Positions 11,025 through 22,988 of a stretch of DNA of 64,000 nucleotides are shown piece by piece. Positions within the stretch are counted from its first letter, which is position 1. The number at the start of each line of letters is the position of its first letter. The stretch is from Blastocystis hominis (lineage: Eukaryota > Sar > Bigyra > Opalinata > Blastocystidae). The position numbers and the translations under genes are program-made. The stretch lies in the NCBI RefSeq assembly GCF_000151665.1, contig NW_013171816.1, positions 853,176-917,175 on the forward strand. The letters run 5' to 3'. The notes below the pieces were generated by a model, which saw nothing but the letters and a program-made list of their open reading frames with translations, was not told the DNA's origin and did not search any database.

Positions 11025-11526
11025 TAGAGGATGAAAAGGGGATAGAACACAAAATAGGTCATACTTTTGGATTTCACTTTTTTCTCGGGATTTTGGCGCT
11101 TTCGCTCAATCTTCGTAGGAATCGTTTTCGCATTGTAGTCCTTCTTCTTCTTCTGACTCAGCTGCTTTTGAACGGTCGGGCTCTTTACCTCCTCGGAGAG
11201 ATAGTCAGCGTCCGATTTGTCATAATCCAGGAGATGTTGTACCGACTTTAAGCTGCTCACTTCCTTGGATCTGAACATAACCACATCGTTTGGAAACGCA
11301 GTACTCTTCATTTTTTATCACGGCAGTTTTCACAATACGATTTCTTCGAGATTCGTTATAGTTCGATGTAGAAATGAAATCGATTAGAATGGCACACCAG
11401 GAGTTCACGACTTGGTAACTGAGATGATAGCACTCCCGCACAACACTCTTGAAACCTTCCCCACACAAAATCTATCCAATCACGCAAAAACTATTGTTGC
11501 TACAATCACACGATCGCCTCCGTCAT
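11025..11526 (-). CDS. Small uncharacterised protein, lysine-rich C-terminus
   Basis: Not recognised. A reading beginning MTEAI, with introns of about 40 and 28 nt, gives a protein of roughly 145 residues: a Cys/Val-rich first third (ECYHLSYQVVNSW), then a hydrophilic middle and a basic run (QKKKKDYNAKTIP, KIERKRQNPEKKV), ending in a short hydrophobic patch (FVFYPLFIL). A minus-strand TGTTTGTT lies at 11012-11019; five nt upstream is CTC TA, which polyadenylation would turn into a TAA, but this spacing differs from the clear cases and a further intron is possible. It precedes the lipase-like gene on the same strand, with about 60 bp between them. Confidence 0.4.
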
Positions 11527-11762
11527 GAATTAGTTTCAAAAAGGGATGGCGTTTGAGGAATGCTTTGTTTTCCTAGAAATAGAACTTTCCGTACGATTCT
11601 ACTTGTAAAAACGAGTTATCTCTAGAAAAATCATCAATATCTGTCATTGTACAAATAAAATCTACACTCCTGGTATCCCCACTCTCCAAAAATCGTGTAT
11701 TCCACCTTCTCCCTTCTACGAAAACGCATTATTGAACAAAGAGCTCCTCCTCACCCCCATTA

Positions 11763-13753
11763 TTACATAAACGCCGTTTCTCCTCCCAAGTAGGATCCCT
11801 CGATCGTAGAGCCATTCAGCACGCACTTCTCCTTCTTCTCCACCACATACCCTCGCATTCGAATCACCACCGGAATCGTCTCATCATTCTCGTCAATCTC
11901 CTTGAACCTCCATCCCTCGTTCTTAATCGTGCTTCCTTTCAAGACAGCCCCTCTCTCCCCAATGATCAGACATCCGTCGATCACCGTGTTCTCGATATAC
12001 CACGTTCTGCTCTTCACGATCAGCACGCTTCCCGCCTTCAGCACCACGCCTTCGCCCACATGGCGATGGATTTCCTCCGTCACACACCCGCTCTCGGGGT
12101 CCAGCACCACCTTCGCTCCCTCCTCGATCGTCACGCAGTGTCTTCGCTCCGGATTGCACGTCGGGCAGTCGTTTCGACTCAGCAAAAGACGTCGATACAA
12201 CTCCAACTGGTCCGCCTCGCCGCTTCGCGGGCTTTCTTCATGCCCCGTTTTCTTGAGTAATTCCCGCGCACGGGCCGGACTGTTCTTCACGGGAGACCAC
12301 GTCATGAACCGCGGATACACCACGATTTGATGCGTGTTGTTCGCGATCGCGTGCTCCAGCATGAGCTTTGGATAGTCCTGCATCATCGACTCCAATCGAA
12401 CCGGCTGCGCGTATTCCGTCGTGGAGCCCGGCTTCATTTTCGGGTTCACGAACTCCGGAACGATCCCGTGCGACTTCGAAAGCAGCTCCAGATAGTTCTG
12501 CGCGTCGAACGACAGAATGTTGGAATTGCCCGGGAACCTACGATTGCCGCCAACTTTCAAAACCTACGGAGAGAACCCGCCCTCGTCCGCGTAGTCTCCC
12601 CGCGGGTCCACGGAGCGCAGGAAATCCTCCAATTGGTTGTACTCCACATTGCACACCATCTCCTCGCCATGCACGTGCTTCAGCTGGCACAGCGCGCCCG
12701 ACTAGTGGTTACGCATCCCCGCGGGACGTACTGCTTCGTGGGGCCGGCGCCGCACGGAAGTGGTGACCATGTGGGCATGCGTTGCATCGGCGATGGCGGC
12801 AGTGCACGGCATGGAGTAGAACGCCAGCGCGTTGGTATCCTGGAAGAAAACGAGGCGCTTCACGGAGAATTCGTTGATCCATTTGGTGACAATCCCGTCC
12901 TATTTTCGATTCGATTCTGCGGCGATACGCGGTATAAACAGAGGTGCACGTCGCCGTGGCCGTGCGGCTTGCGCAGGAGGTGGCCGTCGGGGAGAACGGC
13001 GAGGTGGCAGGCGGGGTCGACGACGGAAGGAACGACGTCCTGCTTCATGAGGAAGATCTGATCTCGGTCCATGCCGAAGTAATTGTGCTCTTCGAGGAAT
13101 TGGAGAGTACTGAGGGGGAGGAAGAGGAAACGAGGAAATACAGAGCGTGGTTTGAGTCGGAGGTCATGATCGCGAGAGGAATACGATGAAACTCAGCGTC
13201 AGGGATGCGGTGCTGAGGAAAGAGAGAAGGTCAAATAGGGGTACCTGGTAAGATAGGATTTTGCGGATGTAAAACTCAAGATACGAAGTCATAGTGAGTG
13301 TCTCGACCGGAAGACTGACCTTGATGCCATTGTAGCCGAGACGTTCACCCAAGCCGCCAGCCACCAAAACAAATCCGCATTGCTGCAAAATGCGAAGTCC
13401 ACGGAGCTCGAGAGAATAGTACTCTCTTGAGCCAAATTCAACAGAAATGGTCGGAGGAACCTAAATAAAAGCGGATACGACAAGGATACAGATGGAGTCC
13501 AACCCTGCAATGGATTAATCTTCATCGAAGCGTCATGAAGAAGCTGTTTCGCTTTTTTAAGGTACGCTTTATATCCTCCTGGATAGAAGGAATCGACATA
13601 CTGAAGATCATGAATGAAATTGCGCAGTTCTACTCATAATTTTGCGTGGATAACTCAACGATCTTCAGTTGTGAGAGAAGAAATCACGCTTTCCTGTCCC
13701 TGCTTCGCTACCTCTTCAAGGTATTGTTTTTCTGCTTCAGTAAGATGCTCCAT
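11763..13753 (-). CDS. UDP-sugar pyrophosphorylase (USP type)
   Basis: Makes UDP-sugars from UTP and sugar-1-phosphates with broad specificity. The nucleotidyl-transfer motif VLVAGGLGERLGYNGIKVS is at about residue 110, followed by LAIMTSDSNH, KQDVVPSV, KPHGHGDVH, NVEYNQLEDFLR, GGFSPFPGNSNIL, FVNPKMKPGS, SMMQDYPK and a beta-helix C-terminal domain (IKNEGWRF). This is the order and length (about 590-600 residues) of plant/Leishmania USPs rather than UGPases. Around seven introns of 29-32 nt are removed; the one at 13461-13489 begins GTATCCTTG, a U12-like 5' site, and another carries CCGCGG. The start ATG lies before MEHLTEAEKQYLEE, a typical helical N-terminus. Genomic TAA stop. Confidence 0.92.
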
Positions 13754-13879
13754 ATTCTGGGTATTAGAAAACAAAAGGATCCCGACGAGACGATATAAAC
13801 TGTCAAAATAATGTCATTGCTACTGAAAAACACCACGATCTCCGATTTTTGGAATTCCGAATGTATGTCATCAAACAAA

Positions 13880-15963
13880 TCAAAACGGGTTGAGAGAGTT
13901 CGATTCTGCGTTTGCATTTGCATCTGCGTCTGGGAGCTTCGAGGGCTCCTGAGGCTTCATTTCGTTCAGAATCCGCGTTCCATTCGTAATGTTGGTGGTG
14001 GCAATCAAAATCTCATACGGGAAATTCTCCTGCACTCAACTCCAAACCAAAAGCCCAAACCTGAGCCGCCAAAAAGCGCAGAGCCGCGATTTCCGTGTAG
14101 GTCACTCCTCCGATAAAATACACCACAGCAGTCTGTTGTTTTTGAACCAATATCCCCAAATCCTACCTGCTTTCCGGTCTTCGCAGGAGTTCGCAAAATC
14201 GAGTGATCATAGTCGCAGCCGAGCAGTCGAGCCACGTCTACATCCCAAAGAATCACCTTTTTTACCCATTCCGAGTTTTCCATTGTTCAAAATCATCTCG
14301 ATCAGTCTTGCGGAGATCGGCGCATATCCGCTCGTAATCGACCTTTCTCTCACTCCTTCTCCCCATCCTCACTGCATTTCCTTCGCGTTCTCGCCCCCCA
14401 CATCCTTCACCAACTGCAGCTTATTCCGAATTGCCGCGTAATTTTTCCCGCCTTCCCGCTTCCCCAGCAGCCCCGCTCTCTCCAAATTGTACAGCGTCAG
14501 CAAGTTACTATACCCGTACGTCTTCGTTGCGCCCCTTTTCCCGGACCCTACCTGGATGATTTCCTTCCGCACGGCATCGTAGTCTTTCCCTCGCAATCCG
14601 CTGTTTACCAGCGAATACAGCACCAGCAGGCGCAGAATCAGCGGCAGCGCGTCCTGCAGCGTGATTCGCTCCACGATGTAATCCAGCAGCTGCTCTCCCT
14701 CCAAAATCTCGTGCTCCATCTGCCATCGCTGGCGAAATTGATAACCGTTCGTCACGTTTGTGATCAAATCGGAGATCTACGCTTGAAATACCCCCGATTT
14801 CTGGACTCCTTGGTGGATTTGGAGCTGGTCGAACGAGTCCTGTTTGGACGGGAGTTTCCTTCCGCTGTTCGACGTTTCCACTAGGGATGAGGGTTTCCAC
14901 GCCTCCAAAACGCACTCTGCATTTCGTAGAGTTTGTTCTGGAGTGCCTGCGGGATCACCGCGATGTTTTTGTTCCGGATTTCGGAGAACAAATAATCGTC
15001 ATTGCTCAGCAAAACCGATTCCGTTCCTTCTCCTCGCTATTCGTCACTTCTCTCTCGCTTCCTCGCTTACTCTCCCGATCACGGATGATCGCACGCTCAC
15101 GCTGGACGTCTGGATGCCGAGGACTTCGTCGATGAGGCCTTCGTAAGTGAGCGGCGTGACGAACAGCGAATTGAAATCCACCGAACGATCCACTAAAATC
15201 AAGTGGCGGATCGGAGGGTTCGACGCGTCCGTCTCGCATTGCAGGAACTTGTTCTTTTGCTTTTGGATCGATTCGAGCAGAAATACGGCTCGGTCGCCAA
15301 TGCCGTGAATCTCGCTGATGCCTCCGCTCTTGCTTTGGAGCACGCGGATCGATTCCAGGATGGAGGAATAGGCGGTTCGATCCTTCTTGGAAAACATTCG
15401 ATAGCAGCAATCCGAGAGTTCTTGAGAAACAAGGTCATTCTCGAACGGGAAGAGAAGAAGGTTTAAGGAGTAGATCGAAACATCGACCAATGCCTTTTCA
15501 TCACGTAGGCACTGCTTGCAAAGCAATGAGACTTGAGGATTGAAAAACACATGAAACTGAAGCTTAGGCTATCTATTAAAATCAAAAATTGAAGGAGACG
15601 TATTTTGCTTTCAGAGTTCGTATTTGATATCCAACAAAACGTGTTGTAGCGACATTTGCCTGGCAGAAGAAGATCACGACGTCTTTATCGCATGAAACCT
15701 CATCTTTCGACAGGTCATACACAATGTCATTCGGTTTCTATTCGAATTACACTCAACAACGCAAGTCTACTAATAGGGATGCAAACATCAATTGATCTTT
15801 CAGCTTTTTATCGACTATATACATTCGTGATGCAGGAATCTAGAACGTGCACACCATTCAGGATTTCAACCTGCGACAGGAGTTGCTCAGCTTGCTTCAT
15901 CTGATCGTCCCATATCCCTCCGATATCCAAACTAGAGCCACGAATCGAGAGAGGTGGTGTCAT
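13880..15963 (-). CDS. VPS33: Vps33, Sec1/Munc18 protein of HOPS/CORVET
   Basis: SM protein that clasps SNAREs during endosome and vacuole fusion within HOPS/CORVET. Assembled from about ten exons: MTPPLSIRGSSLDIGG, MYIVDKKLKDQLM, KDVVIFFCQANVATTRF, FHVFFNPQVSLLCKQCL, LILVDRSVDFNSLFVTPLTYEGLIDE (the SM-family core), NLLTLYNLERAGLL, ITSGYAPISARL, and the C-terminal VVYFIGGVTYTEIAALRFLA with IATTNITNG. These last two strings are diagnostic for Vps33 among SM proteins. Introns are 27-37 nt. The tail is Asn/Ala-rich. The stop is unusual: CCG TTT T is followed by GA, giving TGA in the genome, and TGTTTGAT follows at once, so a poly(A)-made stop would fall on the same codon. Only about 60 bp separate its start from the end of the EH gene upstream. 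Confidence 0.92.
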
Positions 15964-16023
15964 GACAACGAAAATGTGTGCAACAAACCCAGCATAACAC
16001 AGAACTCAGCAAATTCATTGCAT

Positions 16024-17910
16024 TCACTTAGCTTCTTCCGCAGCCGGCGCATCGGCAGCAGCAGCAGGATTGGTTGCAGGCGCAGCAGCAGTAGCATCAG
16101 TAGCCGCCGCCGTAGGAGCGGCAGCCTTCTTCTTTCCCTTCTTCGATTTGGACTTGGGCTTTCCCAACGCACCCAGCGCGCCTACCGCCTCTTCTTTCTT
16201 TCCCCCTCGTCGACGTCGTTCTCGCTTCTCGCCCTCGGGAGCCTTTTCCTTCTTGTCGGCCTTCTTATCCGCCTTCTTGCCTTTCTTGCCGCCCTTTTTG
16301 TCGGCCTTCTTTCCTTTCTTGCCCTTGCCTTTGTCTTCCGGCTCCGCTTTCGCTTCTTCCTTCGGCTCCTCTTCTCCTTCCTCTTCCTTTGGCTCGTCCT
16401 CCGATCCTTCCTCCTTGTCATCCTCCGAATCATCGACGTCCTTGGGCTCTGCCTTCGGTTCTTCCTTGGGCTCTTCCTTCGGTTCTTCATCCTCCGAATC
16501 ATCGACGTCCTTCGGCTCTGCCTTCAGTTCTTCCTTGGGCTCCTCCTTGGGCTCGTCGGGCTTATCAAAGTCTTCATCCTCCTCCACTTCCTTGGGCTCT
16601 TCCTTGGGCTCTTCCTTGGGCTCTTCCTTGGGCTCTTCCTTTGACTTCTTTCCTCCCTTCTTGGCTGCTTTCTTTCCCGCCTTCTTTCCCTTCTTCGCCG
16701 ACTCCTTAGGCTTTTCGTCTGCTACTTCATCACCGAAGTCCTCGTCGTCGATCGCTTCCACCTTCGCTTTGGGTTTCGGCTTCTCCTCCTCTTTCGGCTC
16801 TTCATCAGCTACTTCATCACCGAAGTCCTCGTCCTCCTCCACCACTTCTACCTTTGGCTTCGGCTTCGGCTTTTCTTCCTCCATTTCCTCATCACCGAAC
16901 TCTTCGTCGCTCACCGGAGCGGCCTTCTTCTTTTCCTTCGGCTTCTCCTCGGCCTCTTCCTCTTCTTTCGGCTTTTCTTCCTCCATTTCCTCATCGCCAA
17001 ACTCCTCGTCGCTCACCGGAGCGGCCTCCTTCTTCTTCTTCGGCTTCTCTTCAGCCTCTTCTTCATCGCCAAACTCCTCGTCGCTCACCGGAGCGACCTT
17101 CTTCTTTTCCTTCGGCTTCTCTTCAGCCTCTTCTTCATCACCAAACTCCTCATCACTAAACGGAAGCTTTCCAATCTTCATCTTCGGCTTAGTCAATCCA
17201 TTCTCATCATCGTAAGAATAGTCCGAATAGTCCGAATACGAATAGTCTGACTCCGATTCCGAATACGAATAATAAGACGAATAATCATCCTCGGAATCCG
17301 ACATTCCATTCACTCTAAACAGAAGTTGGTCCGAGGCAGCACGCAGTCCGTACTTACTGCGATTATTTCGATGCAAGAATCCTGCTTCCCAGAAATTCAC
17401 TTCGTCCAGCACAGGCTCTTGCTCCATCTACACAATGAACTGCAAATCACTCGCCTACATCATCGTCCAGAATCGGTCGCAGCGAACGTCGTCCGCTGAT
17501 TCGCTCTCCTATGATCGTGTTCGCCTGGGTCTGCAGCTCCGCGATCTTCACGACTAGACATCATTGCTCTTCTCAATCCTTACGCTTATCCTTCACTTCC
17601 TGCTTCTTCTTCTCGAGCAGTTCTTTCGCTTCGCGGACCTGTCTGTGCAAATCAGCCATCGATTCCTTGCGCTTCTCGTATTCTTCCTCCTTCAGTGCAA
17701 ACTGTTCCTCGCGACGCTTGATTTCCAGCTTATTCTGGCGCCATACAACCCACAGGTACTTCTTATCCTTGGTTTCATCGGGATTACTATCTTCAGGTTC
17801 AGGTTCAGGTTCAGGTTTGGGCTCCGGTTTGGGCTCCGGTTTGGGCTCCGGCTGCTGAGGAAGCTGCTGGGGCTGAGGAAGCTGCTGAGGCTGTTGAGGA
17901 GGCTGCTGAA

Positions 17911-17945
<35 letters not shown>

Positions 17946-18064
17946 CCGAAACCAAAGTCGAACATAGGCTGCTGGAGCTGCTGTTGAGGAGGCTGTTGAG
18001 GAGCAGGAGCACCAAAGTCGAACATAGGCTGTTCAGGCTGGGGCTGAGGTTGGGGTTGCTGCTG

Positions 18065-18095
<31 letters not shown>

Positions 18096-18313
18096 CCGAA
18101 ACCAAAGTCGAACATAGGCTGCTGGGGTTGCTGGGGCTGTTGGGGAGGCTGCTGAGGAGGCTGAGGAGCAGGAGCACCGAAACCAAAGTCGAACATAGGC
18201 TGTTCAGACTGAGGCTGTTGAGGTTTCTGAGGCTGAGGAGCAGGAGCAGGAGCACCAAAACCAAAGTCGAACATAGGTTGCTGAGGCTGTTGAGGCTGAG
18301 GTTGAGGTTTCAT

Positions 18314-18349
<36 letters not shown>

Positions 18350-19369
18350 CTCTGCTTCTTCTTCTTTCTTTATTAAGTGAGCCTTCGATGGAGGAATCAA
18401 ACTCGCAGGTAACTCTTGAGGAAGAGGAACACCATTACGACAAGTGAATAAGATGTGAGTCATAATCACAAACTCAGCAAAGTCCAAACGACCGTCCTTA
18501 TCCAAATCAGACATCGAATACAGTTTCTCTAATATTTCTTTAGGTAATCCACTCTGAGAATGATAAGCAATCACAGCATCATGAGGCAATTTGTGGCTCT
18601 TATCCTTATCCAATTGTAAGAACAATTGTTGATAGAAGGCACGCTGTTGAGGGTTCGTAGCAAATGGATCGCCCATAGGAGGTTGCTGAGGCTGTTGGGA
18701 CTGAGGTTGAGGTTGAGGTTTCTGAGGCTTAGGAGGAGGAATTGGAGCTTCTTCTTCTTCTTCCTCTGCTTCTTCTTCTTTCTTTATTAAATGAGCCTTC
18801 GATGGAGGAATCAAACTCGCAGGTAACTCTTGAGGAAGAGGAACACCATTACGACAAGTGAACAGAATATGAGTCATAATTACAAACTCAGCAAAGTCCA
18901 AACGACCGTCCTTATCCAAATCAGACATCGAATACAATTTCTCTAATATTTCTTTAGGTAATCCACTCTGAGAATGATAAGCAATCACAGCATCATGAGG
19001 CAATTTGTGGCTCTTATCCTTATCCAATTGTAAGAACAATTGTTGATAGAAGGCACGCTGTTGAGGGTTCGTAGCAAATGGATCGCCCATAGGAGGTTGC
19101 TGAGGCTGTTGGGACTGAGGTTGAGGTTGAGGTTTCTGAGGCTTAGGAGGAGGAATTGGAGCTTCTTCTTTTGGTTGAGGTTGCTGTTGAGGCTGTTCAG
19201 GTTGCTGAGGAGCAGGAGCAGGAGCACCGAAACCAAAGTCGAACATAGGCTGTTCAGACTGAGGCTGTTGAGGAGGCTGAGGTTGAGGTTGCTGTTGAGG
19301 AGCAGGAGCACCAAAACCAAAGTCGAACATAGGTTGCTGGGGTTGCTGGGGTTGAGGTTGAGGTTTCAT

Positions 19370-19405
<36 letters not shown>

Positions 19406-20182
19406 CTCTGCTTCTTCTTCTTTCTTTATTAAGTGAGCCTTCGATGGAGGAATCAAACTCGCAGGTAACTCTTGAGGAAGAGGAACACCATTACGACAAG
19501 TGAATAAGATGTGAGTCATAATCACAAACTCAGCAAAGTCCAAACGACCGTCCTTATCCAAATCAGACATCGAATACAATTTCTCTAATACTTCTTTAGG
19601 TAATCCACTCTGAGAATGATAAGCAATCACAGCATCATGAGGCAATTTGTGGCTCTTATCTTTGTCCAATTGTAAGAACAATTGTTGATAGAAGGCACGC
19701 TGTTGAGGGTTCGTAGCAAATGGATCGCCCATAGGAGGCTGTTGGGACTGAGGTTGAGGTTGAGGTTTCTGAGGCTTAGGAGGAGGAACTGGAGCTTCTT
19801 CTTTTGGTTGAGGTTGCTGTTGAGGCTGTTCAGGTTGCTGAGGAGCAGGAGCAGGAGCACCAAAACCAAAGTCGAACATAGGCTGTTCAGACTGAGGCTG
19901 TTGAGGAGGCTGAGGTTGAGGTTGCTGCTGAGGAGGCTGAGGAGCACCAAAACCAAAGTCGAACATAGGCTGTTCAGACTGAGGCTGTTGAGGAGGCTGA
20001 GGTTGAGGTTGAGGAGCAGGAGCAGGAGCACCAAAACCAAAGTCGAACATAGGCTGTTCAGACTGAGGCTGTTGAGGCTGAGGCTGAGGTTGAGGTTGCT
20101 GCTGAGGAGCAGGAGCAGGAGCACCAAAACCAAAGTCGAACATAGGTTGCTGAGGCTGTTGAGGCTGAGGTTGAGGTTTCAT

Positions 20183-20213
<31 letters not shown>

Positions 20214-21187
20214 GCTTCTTCTTCTTCCTCTGCTTCTTCTTCTTTCTTTATTAAGTGAGCCTTCGATGGAGGAATCAAACTCGCAGGCAGCTCTTGAGGA
20301 AGAGGAACACCATTACGACAAGTGAATAAGATGTGAGTCATAATTACAAACTCAGCAAAGTCCAAACGACCGTCCTTATCCAAATCAGACATCGAATACA
20401 GTTTCTCTAATACTTCTTTAGGTAATCCACTCTGAGAATGATAAGCAATCACAGCATCATGAGGCAATTTGTGGCTCTTATCCTTATCCAATTGTAAGAA
20501 CAATTGTTGATAGAAGGCACGCTGTTGAGGGTTCGTAGCAAATGGATCGCCCATAGGAGGTTGCTGAGGCTGTTGAGGCTGAGGCTGTTGGGACTGAGGT
20601 TGAGGTTGAGGTTGAGGTTTCTGAGGCTTAGGAGGAGGAATTGGAGCTTCTTCTTCTTCCTCTGCTTCTTCTTCTTCTTCCTCTGCTTCCTCTTCTTTCT
20701 TTATTAAGTGAGCCTTCGATGGAGGAATCAAACTCGCAGGCAGCTCTTGAGGAAGAGGAACACCATTACGACAAGTGAACAGAATATGAGTCATAATCAC
20801 AAACTCAGCAAAGTCCAAACGACCGTCCTTATCCAAATCAGACATCGAATACAATTTCTCCAATATTTCTTTAGGTAATCCACTCTGAGAATGATAAGCA
20901 ATCACAGCATCATGAGGCAATTTGTGGCTCTTATCCTTATCCAATTGTAAGAACAATTGTTGATAGAAGGCACGCTGTTGAGGGTTCGTAGCAAATGGAT
21001 CGCCAGCCTGCATAGGTGCAGAAGAATTCACTAGTTCATTAGATCAATAAAAACAGAGCAAACCTTGATTAGAGGGAGCATTACTTCCTTGCTGATTTGG
21101 AAAATTCATCATTCCTGGTCTTTGACCCGCCATTTCAGAAACAGGGTTAAATGAAGTAGGCATTCCCATCATAGACGGATTCTGCAT
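16024..21187 (-). CDS. Multi-EH-domain endocytic adaptor-like protein with acidic KEKE tail
   Basis: About 1,660 residues if two 30-nt introns (near 17,555-17,580 and 17,430-17,460) join what look like two open frames; the joins keep frame and coiled-coil character. Begins MQNPSMMGMPTSF. Then come five nearly identical EH domains, each starting GDPFATNPQQRAFYQQL and holding an EF-hand loop DLDKDGRLDFAEF, each followed by poly-Glu and P/Q-rich linkers containing about a dozen MFDFGFGAP motifs. After them is a coiled coil (REEQFALKEEEYEKRKE), and then an acidic/basic repeat region (SDEEFGDEE, KPKEEPKEEP, DVDDSEDE) ending in an Ala-rich tail. EH domains bind NPF-type ligands in endocytosis (Eps15, Pan1, intersectin); the role here is inferred. 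The tail may be a separate gene if the two introns are wrong. TGA stop at 16024-16026. Confidence 0.8.
18360..21020 (-). repeat. Five-fold near-identical EH-domain repeat with P/Q linkers
   Basis: The EH domain and its linker recur five times with almost no nucleotide change over about 330 bp per copy, starting near 21,020, 20,550, 19,730, 19,090 and 18,680 (minus strand). Linkers differ in length by whole MFDFGFGAP units, as expected from unequal crossing-over or slippage. Confidence 0.9.
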
Positions 21188-21556
21188 TGATTCTTGTGTT
21201 CTACTCGGTTAATACATAAGAAATACAAAATACATCTGTTGCATCCTTTGTTCCTTAATTATCAATTATATCACTAAATATGTATATCCAACCAATGTTA
21301 TCTTTTTCCTAGATAATAATGAATGGAACTCTAGTAAGAGAACGTCGGATTTATTGCAATAGAATCAAGATGCATCCAATAATCTATCATAATTGGGACA
21401 TGCCCTTGGCTGGCCCGATTATATTACATTATACTCACTCCATTACAGAGGTATTAGGATATATGTTATGAATGAGATACACAAAAATATCTTTTGTATT
21501 CTCTGAATATAGGGCTACTTGATTGAAAAACAAACATTATCAATAGTGTATTCAAA

Positions 21557-22988
21557 CTACTTTTTAGCCGCCATAGCCTCCACAACAATTGCCACGACAA
21601 ACAAAATGAGGGCAATAATTTGAGTGGCCCAGGTGGATGCATTGGCACCATTAAACTCCTTGTAGCACAGAATTCCCAGAAGGGCAGACACCAGAAGAGT
21701 ACCACGGCTCAAAGCATAGCTAATAGTAGTTGACAGCGTGCTTCCAGCAGTAGCAAAACACACATTTCCAATCGCAAGGAGAGCCGCAGACCAGATAGCT
21801 AAAGATCATCGTACCACTCTTCTCCTACCAGGCCAGCGCTGCTTCCAAGTAGCCTGGAAATACTCCTTCCAAGTAGCCTTAGCTCCCTTGACCGGCCAAC
21901 GCATCAAGATACTACATGACATCATGCTCGTCACTCCTACTAAGCAAGAGGATAAACGACGACGAAGGAGGCGAAGGAGGCCACAAGGAACACTCCCTAA
22001 AGATAAACAAAAAGCGCTCCACTCCTACATAGGGCGAGAGAGGAATGTCTCCAGAACTACCCATGGCGGTGCAAGGAGCATAGAAGAAATCGAAGAACGC
22101 ACCCAGCAGACCCAGAACGACGAACATCGTCATGGACAGCTTCTTGGCTTCCTTAGGCTCAGGAATAGGCACCGTTGTTTCACCAGAAGGAGCAGGAAGA
22201 GCCTCAGCAGTAGGAGCAGCAGGAGCAGACTCAGCAGGAAGAGGAGCAGGAACAGCTTCAGCAGCAGGAACAGCAGGAGCAGGAGCAGACTCAGCAGGAA
22301 GAGGAGCAGGAACAGCTTCAGCAGCAGGAACAGCAGGAGCAGGAGCAGCCTCAGCAGCAGGGACAGACTCGCTCTTTTGCTGGTCGTCCAGAAGAGGCTT
22401 CGTAATATCCTTCTCACTGGAACTGTTGGCCTTGCGACTCTTACTGTTCATTCTGGAGGCAATCGTATTTAAAAGAACTGCGAAGAAAAGAATCGCCACT
22501 CCAGAGAAAACGAGCACCTTGTTTCCACGTCTCGCAGGGTCCTCGACGTAGTAAGATGCAATCACACCAAAAAGCATGGCGGAACCAAAAAGAAGAGGAA
22601 TAGCACTAGTCAGCCCAAAACCATCAGTAAGGGCAAACATAATCAAGCTAAATGCGGCGGTACTTGCTCCAGCCAGAGCAGGTCCTCCAAGTTGTACCCA
22701 CAGACCCTTCGCCTACAAATTAGTCCTCGATACAGCAAATACATCGTCGTGATTGATGATCTCACGAAGGTTAGAAATCATTCCATATCCCAATTCAGGG
22801 GGCATGTAATCAGCACCAATAGTAAGGCCGAAAATAATATGGAAGATGAACACCCACGTAAAATAGTCAATAGTATAGAAAGCAACTGAATACGTAAGAT
22901 ACTTCACAGCAACCTTGTTGGTGCCCCAGGTGAGCATCGTAATAACGGTCAGAGCAAGGGCAACATAATAGTTGTTAGTCGTCAGCAT
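21557..22988 (-). CDS. DMT-superfamily transporter (ureide permease/RhaT-like)
   Basis: About 430 residues with roughly ten membrane helices, interrupted by four or five introns of about 30 nt. N-terminal half: ALTVITMLTWGTNKVAVKYL, FYTIDYFTWVFIFHIIFGLTIG; middle: FALTDGFGLTSAIPLLFGSAMLFGV; then a long hydrophilic loop made of tandem APAPAVPAAEAVPAPLPAES units; then MTMFVVLGLLGAFFDFFYAP, a VFLVASFASFVVVYPLA helix and a final pair ending GILCYKEFNGA...ALILFVVAIVVEAMAA. The WKEFxGA-type motif and helix pattern are like ureide permease and sugar DMT proteins; substrate is unknown. TAG stop; TGTTTGTT follows within about 30 nt. The repetitive loop is about 60-bp tandem DNA and is likely to vary in length. 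Confidence 0.65.

Noticed and set aside
11009-11251. Plus-strand frame opposite the small unknown gene at 11025-11526
   Set aside because: No 3' element on the plus strand and composition typical of an antisense frame.
17564-20707. Leu/Arg-rich plus-strand frames over the EH repeats
   Set aside because: Antisense shadows of the P/Q and poly-Glu linkers.
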